Assembly: GCA_900548855.1 (NCBI GenBank)
Contig: URMF01000099.1
Location: 1-5,108, forward strand
From: an uncultured Eubacteriales bacterium
GTDB taxonomy: Bacteria > Bacillota > Clostridia > Lachnospirales > Lachnospiraceae
Direction: 5' to 3'
Length of the DNA stretch: 5,108 bases
Part shown: positions 1 through 4,814 of the stretch, in pieces
Position numbering within the stretch: the stretch's first letter is position 1
Layout of the letters: every line of letters starts with the position of its first letter
The notes under the pieces: model-generated
Databases searched by the model: none
What the model was told of the DNA's origin: nothing
Seen by the model: the letters and a program-made list of their open reading frames with translations, nothing else
Program-made: the position numbers and the translations under genes

Positions 1-708
1 AGCATAAAGTCGAACATCCTTGTGAAAAAAGTGTAAACCAATATTGACAATATCAAATTCAAGCACCGACAAATGTTTCTCATGTGTACCCTTTTGCAGC
101 CATTCCACACCATATCGCTCCATGATTATCGCAAGTTTCTTCTTCTCTGATGCAATCCACTGATTTAATTCGGTAGCACCTCTAGTGCCACCGGTGAAGC
201 CTTCTGCCGCTAGTGCAGATTTTAATGATACCCTTGTATCAAGTCCTCGCTTACTTCCTGTAATATATGGCACAAAGTCAATGTGCAGATGCGGTGTTTC
301 TTCATCCATATGCAAATGTGCCGAGAATACATACAAGTTCGGATTTCTAGCTTGGAACTCATCCATAAATTCCGTTAAAATCCTTTTTGCCAACAATCCA
401 TCTTCATTTTTGGCATTCATATCATCTTTATTTCCAATCTGAAATATCACTTCATGAAATAACTTTTCCTGCTTACCCCTCCTGATTTTTTCATAGTAAT
501 TATCAATCATGCGATCTTTCCGTTTCTGTTTTGCATTATATCGTTCCCGTGCTTCATCAAACAATTTATGATAAACCTGCTTAATATCTTCCTGGCAAAA
601 TTCCACATTATCAGCACTTCTGTTTTTATCTACATTTTTAGCTGTAAATGCCCTGGTATTATGGTTCACAGAACCTTTTCCGATCATTGCACTTATCGTT
701 CTCTCCAT
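1..708 (-). CDS. MobV-family (Pre/Mob) relaxase, 3' end outside window
   Basis: This is the N-terminal 236 residues of a plasmid mobilization/recombination relaxase. Such enzymes nick oriT and pilot the strand during conjugal mobilization by a co-resident conjugative system. The frame is open to the window edge with no stop. The start at 708 is set by an AAAGGGGAAG ribosome site about 8 nt upstream. MobV hallmarks are visible: HNTR at residues 16-19 (motif I), a DNYYEKI segment near 69-75, and HMDEETPHLH at 133-142, matching the metal-binding HxDExxPHxH motif. These motifs make the family call secure. Family members usually exceed 350 residues, so much of the C-terminal region is missing. After LEFD (residues 216-219) the sequence becomes aromatic and hydrophobic instead of the usual charged coiled coil. 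The frame may therefore be interrupted near positions 45-55. The gene lies downstream of a hairpin-rich candidate oriT. Confidence 0.9.
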   Translation of the reverse strand, partial: MERTISAMIGKGSVNHNTRAFTAKNVDKNRSADNVEFCQEDIKQVYHKLFDEARERYNAKQKRKDRMIDNYYEKIRRGKQEKLFHEVIFQIGNKDDMNAKNEDGLLAKRILTEFMDEFQARNPNLYVFSAHLHMDEETPHLHIDFVPYITGSKRGLDTRVSLKSALAAEGFTGGTRGATELNQWIASEKKKLAIIMERYGVEWLQKGTHEKHLSVLEFDIVNIGLHFFHKDVRLYA

Positions 709-743
709 AGGCAATCTTCCCCTTTCTTTTATCTGTCATATTA

Positions 744-759
744 GCGCCGAATACGGCGC
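744..759. repeat. Inverted repeat, GCGCCG / CGGCGC with 4-nt loop
   Basis: Two 6-base GC-only arms flank AATA, 35-50 bases upstream of the relaxase start. It could form a small stable hairpin on either strand. It is part of the candidate oriT hairpin cluster. Confidence 0.7.
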
Positions 760-766
760 AGGCTTT

Positions 767-787
767 GTTACTTTCGTCGAAAGTAAC
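767..787. repeat. 21-bp near-perfect palindrome
   Basis: GTTACTTTCG at 767-776 and CGAAAGTAAC at 778-787 are perfect 10-base complements around a single T at 777. An odd palindrome with almost no loop suits a dimeric DNA-binding protein or a cruciform in the relaxosome better than an RNA hairpin. Confidence 0.75.
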
Positions 788-792
788 GCAAA

Positions 793-825
793 TGCACTTT
801 TGACAGCTACGCCATCAAAAATGCA
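793..825. repeat. Inverted repeat with 11-nt arms and 11-nt loop
   Basis: TGCACTTTTGA at 793-803 pairs with TCAAAAATGCA at 815-825, matching at 10 of 11 positions. In a minus-strand molecule the odd pair becomes a T-G wobble, so the structure is best formed on that strand. That is the sense strand of the relaxase gene. Confidence 0.65.
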
Positions 826-826
826 G

Positions 827-861
827 ACCTGAAAAGAATAGCAAGCTATTCTTAATCAGGT
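827..861. repeat. Two-tier long hairpin
   Basis: The outer arms ACCTGA (827-832) and TCAGGT (856-861) enclose inner arms AAGAATAGC (834-842) and GCTATTCTT (845-853). The two tiers are separated by a 1/2-nt bulge. It is the longest stem of the cluster. On the plus strand it is followed by only four T, so it is a poor terminator and is more likely a structural element of oriT. Confidence 0.65.
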
Positions 862-884
862 TTTGCGCCCTGCCGGGAGCTTTT

Positions 885-897
885 CTGCCTGCGGCAG
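885..897. repeat. Short GC-rich hairpin CTGCC-TGC-GGCAG
   Basis: Five-base perfect arms with a TGC loop, next to the palindromic GTGTACAC at 901-908. Together they occupy the part of the candidate oriT farther from the relaxase gene. Confidence 0.5.
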
Positions 898-952
898 TCA
901 GTGTACACAAGCCTCCACTGTGTCAACCACACCACATTTTCCTTATCCATTC

Positions 953-979
953 TAACGGAAGCGTGACACGCAGCCGTTA
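953..979. repeat. Two-tier hairpin downstream of the 77-residue gene
   Basis: TAACGG (953-958) pairs with CCGTTA (974-979) around an inner palindrome GCGTG-A-CACGC (961-971), with 2-nt mismatched spacers on each side. It begins 17 bases past the stop of the minus-strand gene at 997. No T-run follows on the minus strand, so it is not a classical intrinsic terminator. It may mark the distal boundary of the oriT region or stabilise the 3' end of the transcript. Confidence 0.55.
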
Positions 980-996
980 TATATGTTTAAGAAAAA

Positions 997-1230
997 CTAC
1001 CACCGAAAGCTCTCCGGCACACCTTGTCTATCCAAATATTCCTTTCGAGCCTTTTCCTTTTCTTCTTCCGTTGGTGCAGTCTTATATTTTGTATATAATT
1101 CTCTCATTACCATTGCATCCAGTTTCTTCTCTAGTCCCTGTTTTATCTGAGGCAACAGTTCCTCCTGTTCCAACATAAAATATCTCATTATCGCAACGAA
1201 AAGTTCTTCTGAAATCTGTACATTTTTCAT
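997..1230 (-). CDS. 77-residue conserved-looking protein of unknown function
   Basis: I do not know its function. The protein starts MKNVQISEELF and ends GVPESFRW. It is predicted all-helical and highly charged, with an EEEKEKARKEYL run near the C-terminus, and has no signal peptide or membrane segment. I recall similar small proteins next to relaxase and ATPase genes in Clostridia elements, often given uninformative names; that is memory, not a search. The frame is open upstream to an ATG at 1305. The start at 1230 is preferred because GGTGG lies 6 nt before it, with AAAGGA slightly further up. The upstream 25 codons also cross an iteron-like repeat region and read unlike protein. It sits between the helicase-like gene and the candidate oriT, in the same direction, so a role in replication or mobilization is possible but unproven. 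Confidence 0.75.
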   Translation of the reverse strand: MKNVQISEELFVAIMRYFMLEQEELLPQIKQGLEKKLDAMVMRELYTKYKTAPTEEEKEKARKEYLDRQGVPESFRW

Positions 1231-1275
1231 ATCAATCCACCATTCCTTTCCTAACTCGTTCAAGACCGCAACACT

Positions 1276-1338
1276 GCAAAGTCTATATGCTTTGCAACCT
1301 TGCAAAGTTTATCTCCGCAATTTCTATATAGCCTGCAA
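1276..1338. repeat. Iteron-like repeats between the ATPase gene and the 77-residue gene
   Basis: On the minus strand, a 22-base unit of the form TTGCA-N4-ATATAGA-NN-TTGC occurs at 1338-1317 and again at 1297-1276, matching at 16 of 22 positions with starts 41 bases apart. A perfect inverted repeat CTTTGCAA-CC-TTGCAAAG lies at 1290-1307, and a further related ACTTTGCA-NN-GTTGC repeat occurs twice. This 123-base gap directly follows the RepA-like gene. Possible roles are a replication-protein binding site or a regulatory leader for the next gene. Confidence 0.5.
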
Positions 1339-1353
1339 TGTTGCGTTCTTACC

Positions 1354-2334
1354 CTATCTCTGTTTTACTGTATCCAGTTCCCAATACCACGAGTTATTGA
1401 TTTTCTTTGCCCGGATGCCCAATTCTTTCTTTGCATTTTCCATTGTTCTCTTTGAAATGCCCTGTTCATCAGCCATTTCAAAAACTTCATTACTCTGCAC
1501 CATATTAGTTGTTTCTGCCAATTCACGAAGCATTTGCTTTGCCTGTTCCAGCTTATTTGCCTTTGGTGCAATACCGCCAAGTACTTCATCTGCGGTAATC
1601 TCATAATCTCCCAACCAATGAAAACCCATTTCTGATAGCATAAATGCCTTTGGATGTCCAAATGCCGCAAGATTATTCTTTATCTGAACAACTGCTCTTG
1701 TATTAGGTTCTCCCTCTATTCTGCCGACCAGAAGCACACTCCTCGCCACAGCAAAGAAGTCAATGGAACCCATGCCCCTGTATGCTGCTTTATTCCCCGA
1801 TGCCTTATTCATATGACCAATAAGAAGAATTGCACACTGGTATTTCTCTGCTAATGCTCCCAGCTTCTTTGTCATATCTCTTGCCTCATTTGCCCGGTTC
1901 ATATCCATGCCACCACCGAGATACGCCTGTATCGGGTCTAATATCAATACTTTTGCCTCTGTCTTTGCAAGTGCCTCTTCCAGTCTTTCATCTGCCATAG
2001 ATAAAGATTTATCACTTTCATCAATAACCAGTATCTTTTCACAGTCCGCCCCGGCAAGTTCAAGCCTCGGCTTTACTGTATCTGCCAGTCCATCCTCTGC
2101 TGTCTGATAAATAACATTTACCGGCTCCTGCACATCCATATCACTGTCGAGACTTTCTCCCTTTGACAGCTTTGCTGCTATGTTTAACACCAATGTGGTC
2201 TTTCCATCACCCGGATCCCCCTGAATAATTGTCAGCTTCCCATATGGTATAAACGGATACCACAGCCATTTCACTTCCTGTGACTCAACCTCCGACATCC
2301 GTATCATCTTTAATTCTGTCTTTTGTCCTTCCAT
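1354..2334 (-). CDS. RepA-like hexameric helicase / AAA_25-type ATPase
   Basis: This is a 326-residue RecA-fold ATPase of the kind related to the plasmid RSF1010 RepA helicase. A Walker A loop, GDPGDGKTT, is at residues 39-47. An acidic TAED follows at 78-81, Walker B VLILD at 129-133, and a GHMNK sensor-like motif at 173-177. Basic residues R186 and R198 fall where RecA-type hexamers carry intersubunit contacts. The C-terminal roughly 65 residues, from KLEQAKQML, look like a winged-helix DNA-binding domain. It probably unwinds DNA to support replication of the excised or transferred element. The start at 2334 has GGAGGA 5 nt upstream, and an internal Met lacks such a site. It lies 107 bases downstream of the MobC-like gene, across a region that also encodes a putative antisense RNA. 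The ATPase family is secure; the helicase role is inferred from family and context. Confidence 0.88.
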   Translation of the reverse strand: MEGQKTELKMIRMSEVESQEVKWLWYPFIPYGKLTIIQGDPGDGKTTLVLNIAAKLSKGESLDSDMDVQEPVNVIYQTAEDGLADTVKPRLELAGADCEKILVIDESDKSLSMADERLEEALAKTEAKVLILDPIQAYLGGGMDMNRANEARDMTKKLGALAEKYQCAILLIGHMNKASGNKAAYRGMGSIDFFAVARSVLLVGRIEGEPNTRAVVQIKNNLAAFGHPKAFMLSEMGFHWLGDYEITADEVLGGIAPKANKLEQAKQMLRELAETTNMVQSNEVFEMADEQGISKRTMENAKKELGIRAKKINNSWYWELDTVKQR

Positions 2335-2362
2335 AAAAGTCCTCCATTTTCAAATCTTTTAT

Positions 2363-2391
2363 TTGCTCCTAAGAAGAACCTCTGCTATACT
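2363..2391 (+). promoter_or_regulatory. Putative extended -10 promoter for antisense RNA
   Basis: On the plus strand TATACT (2386-2391) is a 5/6 match to the -10 box and is preceded by TGC, giving the extended -10 signature. A weak -35, TTGCTC (2363-2368), is 17 bp upstream. Extended -10 promoters tolerate a poor -35. Transcription should start near 2398. It points against all genes nearby and leads directly to the terminator at 2437-2470. Confidence 0.5.
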
Positions 2392-2421
2392 CTAGTTGTA
2401 TTTACAGGTGTAACAGAGGTT
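2377..2421. repeat. Long-range inverted repeat in the repA-like leader
   Basis: AACCTCTG (2377-2384) and CAGAGGTT (2414-2421) are perfect complements 29 bases apart. In the minus-strand mRNA they could form a stem upstream of the ATPase ribosome site. The 5' arm of that stem lies within the stretch covered by the putative antisense RNA, and the 3' arm lies outside it. Confidence 0.5.
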
Positions 2422-2470
2422 TTCTTTTGTTACCGCAAGTCCTAACAGTTGCCGCTGTCAGGACTTTTTT
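2398..2470 (+). ncRNA. Putative counter-transcribed antisense RNA, about 73 nt
   Basis: A plus-strand extended -10 promoter at 2386-2391 and an intrinsic terminator at 2437-2470 bracket a short transcript with no ORF. It would contain two hairpins: GTAACA/TGTTAC (2410-2415 with 2428-2433) and the terminator stem. It is perfectly antisense to the last codons of the MobC-like gene and to the 5' part of the leader of the RepA-like ATPase. Small two-hairpin antisense RNAs in this position control Rep synthesis in Gram-positive plasmids such as pT181 and pMV158. The parallel is in architecture only; I see no sequence match to those RNAs. Likely effects are attenuation of readthrough into the ATPase gene or altered leader folding. 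Expression is not shown. Confidence 0.5.
2437..2470 (+). terminator. Strong intrinsic terminator on the plus strand, inside the mobC-like 3' end
   Basis: AAGTCCTAACAG (2437-2448) pairs with CTGTCAGGACTT (2455-2466) at 11 of 12 positions around TTGCCG, followed by T through 2470. On the minus strand the same stem is preceded by an A-run and not followed by T, so it works only for plus-strand transcription. The stem also encodes the last seven or so residues of the MobC-like protein and its stop codon. Confidence 0.75.
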
Positions 2471-2831
2471 CTTTATCAATCTGTACTCCCTGCCAGAGAT
2501 ACTTGGCACCATCCAACATTGCAATAATCGCCTGTAACATATCCATACAATCATTTCGCATATCTTCCAATCCATCAGCAGTAAGTGTTACCTCCTGCTG
2601 TTCCAGTTGTTTTACCAGTTCTGAGAGATTTGTCTGCATATTCTGCAGTTCCTCTACAAGTTGGTAGATGACCTCTTTCTTTCCTACAACACATATTCTG
2701 TTATAAATGCAGGAACGTACAAAATAATCTTTCTTCTGCATACCGCTTGCAAGTATCTTGGCTTCAATCATTTCCCGCTCTCTGTCCGATACTCGAAAGC
2801 TAATTGTTGGATGTTTGTGTACTCCGCTCAT
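2442..2831 (-). CDS. MobC-like relaxosome accessory protein (ribbon-helix-helix type)
   Basis: This 129-residue protein has an N-terminal region, roughly residues 8-50 (HPTISFRVSDREREMIEAKI, then a DYFVRSCI helix), with the pattern of ribbon-helix-helix mobilization proteins. Those proteins bind oriT and help the relaxase form the relaxosome. The middle, about 55-85 (VEELQNMQTNLSELVKQLEQ), is a likely coiled coil for oligomerisation. The C-terminus is short and polar. Its ATG at 2831 overlaps the integrase stop in an ATGA arrangement, with AGGAGG about 8 nt upstream, so it is probably translationally coupled to integrase. Its last codons double as a plus-strand terminator stem. The family call rests on pattern and context; a transcriptional regulator of the same fold is the main alternative. 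Confidence 0.75.
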   Translation of the reverse strand: MSGVHKHPTISFRVSDREREMIEAKILASGMQKKDYFVRSCIYNRICVVGKKEVIYQLVEELQNMQTNLSELVKQLEQQEVTLTADGLEDMRNDCMDMLQAIIAMLDGAKYLWQGVQIDKEKSPDSGNC

Positions 2832-3889
2832 AACTCGTCCTCCTCATTCTCCAGTTCTAGTCTATCTGCCAGTTCTGCCTGCTTATTCGGATATAAATGT
2901 GAATAAGTATTTAATGTTGTTTCTATCTTTTCATGTCCCAGCCGCTCTGCTATTGCCAATGGCTGAAATCCAAGTTCCACCAGAAGTGATGCGTGGCTGT
3001 GCCGCAGGTCATGAATACGGATTCTCTTAACTCCTGTTTCCTTTATGCCTCGTACAATCTCATGCTCCATATAAGATTTTGTAAATCTGAACATTCTTTC
3101 ATTTGGCATAATTCCATATAAATGACTGCAATATTCTTTTAACTCTTCTGCCAGAAATGGTGGAATAGTAATCTTACGATTGCTCTTTGGTGTCTTAGGT
3201 GGTGTAAGTACATCTTTTCCATCCAATCTCTGATATGATTTACAAATGCTTATAATTCTTTTTTCCAAATCAATATCTTCATAGGTGAGTGCTAGCAATT
3301 CTCCTATACGCATTCCTGTCCAATACAAAAGCATAAATGCCATTCTCGCCTCTGGTTTCTTATCCATAGACGGAAGAAACTGCTTAAACTCCTGTTTTGT
3401 CCAGAACTCCATATCATCAGCCTTGCTTTTCCCGATACTTCCTGCTTTCCTGCATGGATTATCGTTCAAGTCATAATATCTGACCGCATAATTGAATAGT
3501 GCTGCCAACTGGTTATTAATACTTTTAAGATAAGTCGGTGCATACCCCTGCTTAATCAATTCATTCTGCCAAGCCCTGATATCTGAAGTCTTAATCTCAC
3601 ACATCTTTTTCTTTTTGAAATATGGTGTAACTTTCAAATCAAACACATATCTTTTATTCTTGATTGTGCTTTCTCTAAGCCGGTTCTCCACATCAGCGAA
3701 ATAGATTTCAACAAAATTCTCAAAGTTAATATCCAAATCTTTTCTCTGCTGTTGCCGGAAGTTACGCTCCCACTCCTCTGCTTCTGCCTTTGTCTTAAAG
3801 CCTCTTTTGTTCTTTTTATGGCGTACACCCTGCCAGTCCTCATAATAGAACTGGCAGCGCCATGTTTTACCATCTCGTGTAGCTGGCAT
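2828..3889 (-). CDS. int: Tyrosine recombinase / integrase
   Basis: This 353-residue site-specific recombinase integrates and excises the element. An N-terminal AP2-like arm-binding domain spans about 9-45 (WRCQFYYEDWQGVRH onward), a SAM-like core-binding domain about 56-140, and the catalytic domain about 160-335. All catalytic residues are visible: R194 in TGMRIGELLAL, a beta-hairpin lysine at 232 or 235 in PKTPKS, H293 and R296 in HDLRH, H319 in LGHE, and the nucleophile Y329 in NTYSHLY. Length is normal for Tn916-like and phage integrases, and the gene looks intact. The start at 3889 has AGGAG 8 nt upstream. It lies 18 bases after the excisionase-like gene and overlaps the mobC-like start by 4 bases. 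Integrase is thus early in an operon that also carries mobilization and replication genes. The attachment site is not identified in this window. Confidence 0.97.
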   Translation of the reverse strand: MPATRDGKTWRCQFYYEDWQGVRHKKNKRGFKTKAEAEEWERNFRQQQRKDLDINFENFVEIYFADVENRLRESTIKNKRYVFDLKVTPYFKKKKMCEIKTSDIRAWQNELIKQGYAPTYLKSINNQLAALFNYAVRYYDLNDNPCRKAGSIGKSKADDMEFWTKQEFKQFLPSMDKKPEARMAFMLLYWTGMRIGELLALTYEDIDLEKRIISICKSYQRLDGKDVLTPPKTPKSNRKITIPPFLAEELKEYCSHLYGIMPNERMFRFTKSYMEHEIVRGIKETGVKRIRIHDLRHSHASLLVELGFQPLAIAERLGHEKIETTLNTYSHLYPNKQAELADRLELENEEDEL

Positions 3890-3907
3890 ATCATCATCTC
3901 CTCTCCA

Positions 3908-4099
3908 TTAACCAACTGCCATACCATAAAACTTTTCTTCAAAATACTTTGTAGGTACCTTGCCTGAAATCACTCGATAGCCTTTTTCTTTTAATTCATT
4001 ATTAAGACCACGAATGATTTTGTAAGCATATCCTCTTGATACTCCAAGAATCTGTGCAGCTTCATCTGCTGTTACATACATCTTCATCGTATTCTCCAT
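3908..4099 (-). CDS. Excisionase-like small HTH protein
   Basis: This 63-residue protein carries a MerR/excisionase-type helix-turn-helix: YVTADEAAQILGVSRGYAYK at residues 8-27, followed by a helix and a short basic wing (RVISGKVPTKYF). Proteins of this size immediately upstream of a tyrosine integrase usually act as recombination directionality factors that bend DNA and favour excision. The same fold also serves as a small transcription regulator. The start at 4099 has AAGGAG 8 nt upstream. It is the first gene after the strong, operator-flanked minus-strand promoter, and the integrase starts 18 bases beyond its stop. The HTH fold is clear; the Xis function is inferred from position. Confidence 0.85.
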   Translation of the reverse strand: MENTMKMYVTADEAAQILGVSRGYAYKIIRGLNNELKEKGYRVISGKVPTKYFEEKFYGMAVG

Positions 4100-4128
4100 A
4101 TTGTGTTCTCCTTCCTGTTTTTATTTTG

Positions 4129-4143
4129 GTACACTTTTGTGAC
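4129..4143. promoter_or_regulatory. Operator O1 for the divergent repressor
   Basis: GTACACTTTTGTGAC is an imperfect palindrome matching the 4165-4179 site at 13 of 15 positions. It lies about 8-20 bases downstream of the predicted start of the xis-int transcript, where bound repressor would block promoter clearance. Confidence 0.6.
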
Positions 4144-4156
4144 CTTATTTATTCGT

Positions 4157-4185
4157 ATTATATAGTACACATTTGTGTCTGTCAA
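4157..4185 (-). promoter_or_regulatory. Strong consensus promoter of the xis-int-mob-rep operon
   Basis: On the minus strand, TTGACA (4185-4180) and TATAAT (4162-4157) are perfect sigma-A boxes with an exact 17-bp spacer. Transcription should start near 4150, about 50 bases before the excisionase-like ATG. Operator O2 fills most of the spacer. A perfect promoter with an embedded operator implies high expression when derepressed and tight silencing otherwise. Confidence 0.85.
4165..4179. promoter_or_regulatory. Operator O2 within the xis-int promoter spacer
   Basis: GTACACATTTGTGTC contains the core ACACA-TT-TGTGT and lies between the -35 and -10 boxes of the minus-strand promoter. Repressor binding here would directly exclude RNA polymerase. 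Confidence 0.7.
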
Positions 4186-4204
4186 GCAATTTAACCAAAT
4201 TTTT

Positions 4205-4219
4205 ATACACAAATGTGTC
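4205..4219. promoter_or_regulatory. Operator O3 at the repressor promoter
   Basis: ATACACAAATGTGTC has a 12-base core (4207-4218) that is the exact reverse complement of the O2 core at 4167-4178. It overlaps the -35 box of the plus-strand repressor promoter, which suggests autoregulation. Confidence 0.65.
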
Positions 4220-4234
4220 CCATTGTGATAAAAT
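4206..4234 (+). promoter_or_regulatory. Promoter of the XRE repressor gene
   Basis: TACACA (4206-4211) and TAAAAT (4229-4234) are separated by 17 bp, and TG at 4226-4227 gives an extended -10. Matches are 4/6 and 5/6, so it is weaker than the opposing operon promoter. Transcription should start near 4241, giving a short leader before the ribosome site AAAGGAG at 4251-4257. Confidence 0.6.
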
Positions 4235-4265
4235 AGGGGTAACAAATCATAAAGGAGCATTTTTT

Positions 4266-4805
4266 ATGACTACTGGAGAAAAGATTAAATACTTTCGCAA
4301 TATGCGTGGAATATCACAGGAAACGCTTGGTCAGTTGTCCGGCATAAATTCCGCAACAATAAAGAAATATGAATATGGAATCCGTAATCCAAAACCTGAC
4401 CAGCTTTTAAAGATTGCCAATGCGCTAGGCATCAGCATTAATATTTTCATGGATTTTGATATAGAAACAGTTTCTGATGTATTATCATTACTGTTTAAAC
4501 TGGATGACCAGATCGATATGAAATTTGAGGCAGATAAGGACGATGAGGGCAATTTCAAACCTGCTACTGTTAAGCTGTCCTTTAAGAACAACCTCATCAA
4601 TAAAAAACTCTGTACCTATATGAAAGCACTGGAAATTCGTGAAAATATGATACATGCGAAAGATGATTATTCTGAAGAAGAGTATAACGCCAGTTTACAA
4701 CGTATTAATGAGAACATTGAAGAAATCAAGCAGCATCTGCTTGATGACAACATGGTTGTGTCGAAAGGGACTGACAGGCTTACTGTAAAAATTTTTCCAA
4801 ATTAG
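4266..4805 (+). CDS. XRE-family (Cro/CI-type) transcriptional repressor
   Basis: This 179-residue protein has an N-terminal HTH_3 domain at residues 6-61; SQETLGQLSGINSATIKKYE (17-36) contains the recognition helix region. The C-terminal half has an acidic stretch and a long charged helix (about 125-160) likely to mediate dimerisation. There is no LexA/CI-type autocleavage Ser-Lys domain, so induction by RecA cleavage is unlikely. The frame is open further upstream, but the start at 4266 has AAAGGAG 8 nt before it, while the upstream ATG at 4173 lies within an operator and promoter. It is divergent from the xis-int operon, with three operator-like palindromes between them. The obvious role is immunity-style repression of that operon and of itself. 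What inactivates it is not visible here. Confidence 0.9.
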   Translation: MTTGEKIKYFRNMRGISQETLGQLSGINSATIKKYEYGIRNPKPDQLLKIANALGISINIFMDFDIETVSDVLSLLFKLDDQIDMKFEADKDDEGNFKPATVKLSFKNNLINKKLCTYMKALEIRENMIHAKDDYSEEEYNASLQRINENIEEIKQHLLDDNMVVSKGTDRLTVKIFPN

Positions 4806-4814
4806 CAAAACCTC

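Larger units (their letters stand above)
740..980. other. Candidate oriT / hairpin-rich non-coding region upstream of the relaxase gene
   Basis: The 288 bases between the relaxase start and the 77-residue gene carry no credible ORF but are dense in inverted repeats: 744-759, 767-787, 793-825, 827-861, 885-897 and 953-979. MobV relaxases characteristically act at an oriT of inverted repeats lying directly upstream of their own gene, so position and structure agree. I cannot place the nic site. TGTG-rich sequence around 901-935 is the part most like known MobV nick regions, but the match is loose. Some hairpins could instead act in transcript termination or folding. Confidence 0.55.

Noticed and set aside
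827..865. Two-tier hairpin as an intrinsic terminator on the plus strand
   Set aside because: Only four T follow the stem, and nothing upstream on the plus strand needs terminating.
900..926. Minus-strand promoter for mobV with perfect TTGACA (926-921) and TACACT (905-900)
   Set aside because: The spacer is only 15 bp and the -10 matches at 4 of 6. It remains possible but is not strong enough to list.
1231..1305. 25-codon N-terminal extension of the 77-residue protein
   Set aside because: It crosses the iteron-like repeats, lacks a ribosome site and has cysteine-rich composition unlike the rest of the protein.
1292..2107. Several plus-strand frames opposite the ATPase gene, at 1292-1606, 1654-1854 and 1907-2107
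   Set aside because: They are rich in Ser, Cys and Phe, have no ribosome sites, and mirror a clearly coding minus-strand gene.
2385..2414. A minus-strand promoter for the RepA-like gene in the mobC/repA gap
   Set aside because: The best pairs (TTACAC with GTATAG or TATAGC) match consensus poorly. Expression from the upstream operon promoter is simpler.
3634..3942. 102-codon minus-strand frame overlapping the integrase start and the excisionase-like 3' end
   Set aside because: It is out of frame with the intact integrase, whose domains account for the same bases, and its composition is not protein-like.
4173..4265. Longer N-terminus for the XRE repressor, starting at ATG 4173
   Set aside because: The ATG lies inside operator O2 and upstream of the repressor's own promoter, with no ribosome site. 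The ATG at 4266 has AAAGGAG at ideal spacing and starts exactly at the HTH domain.
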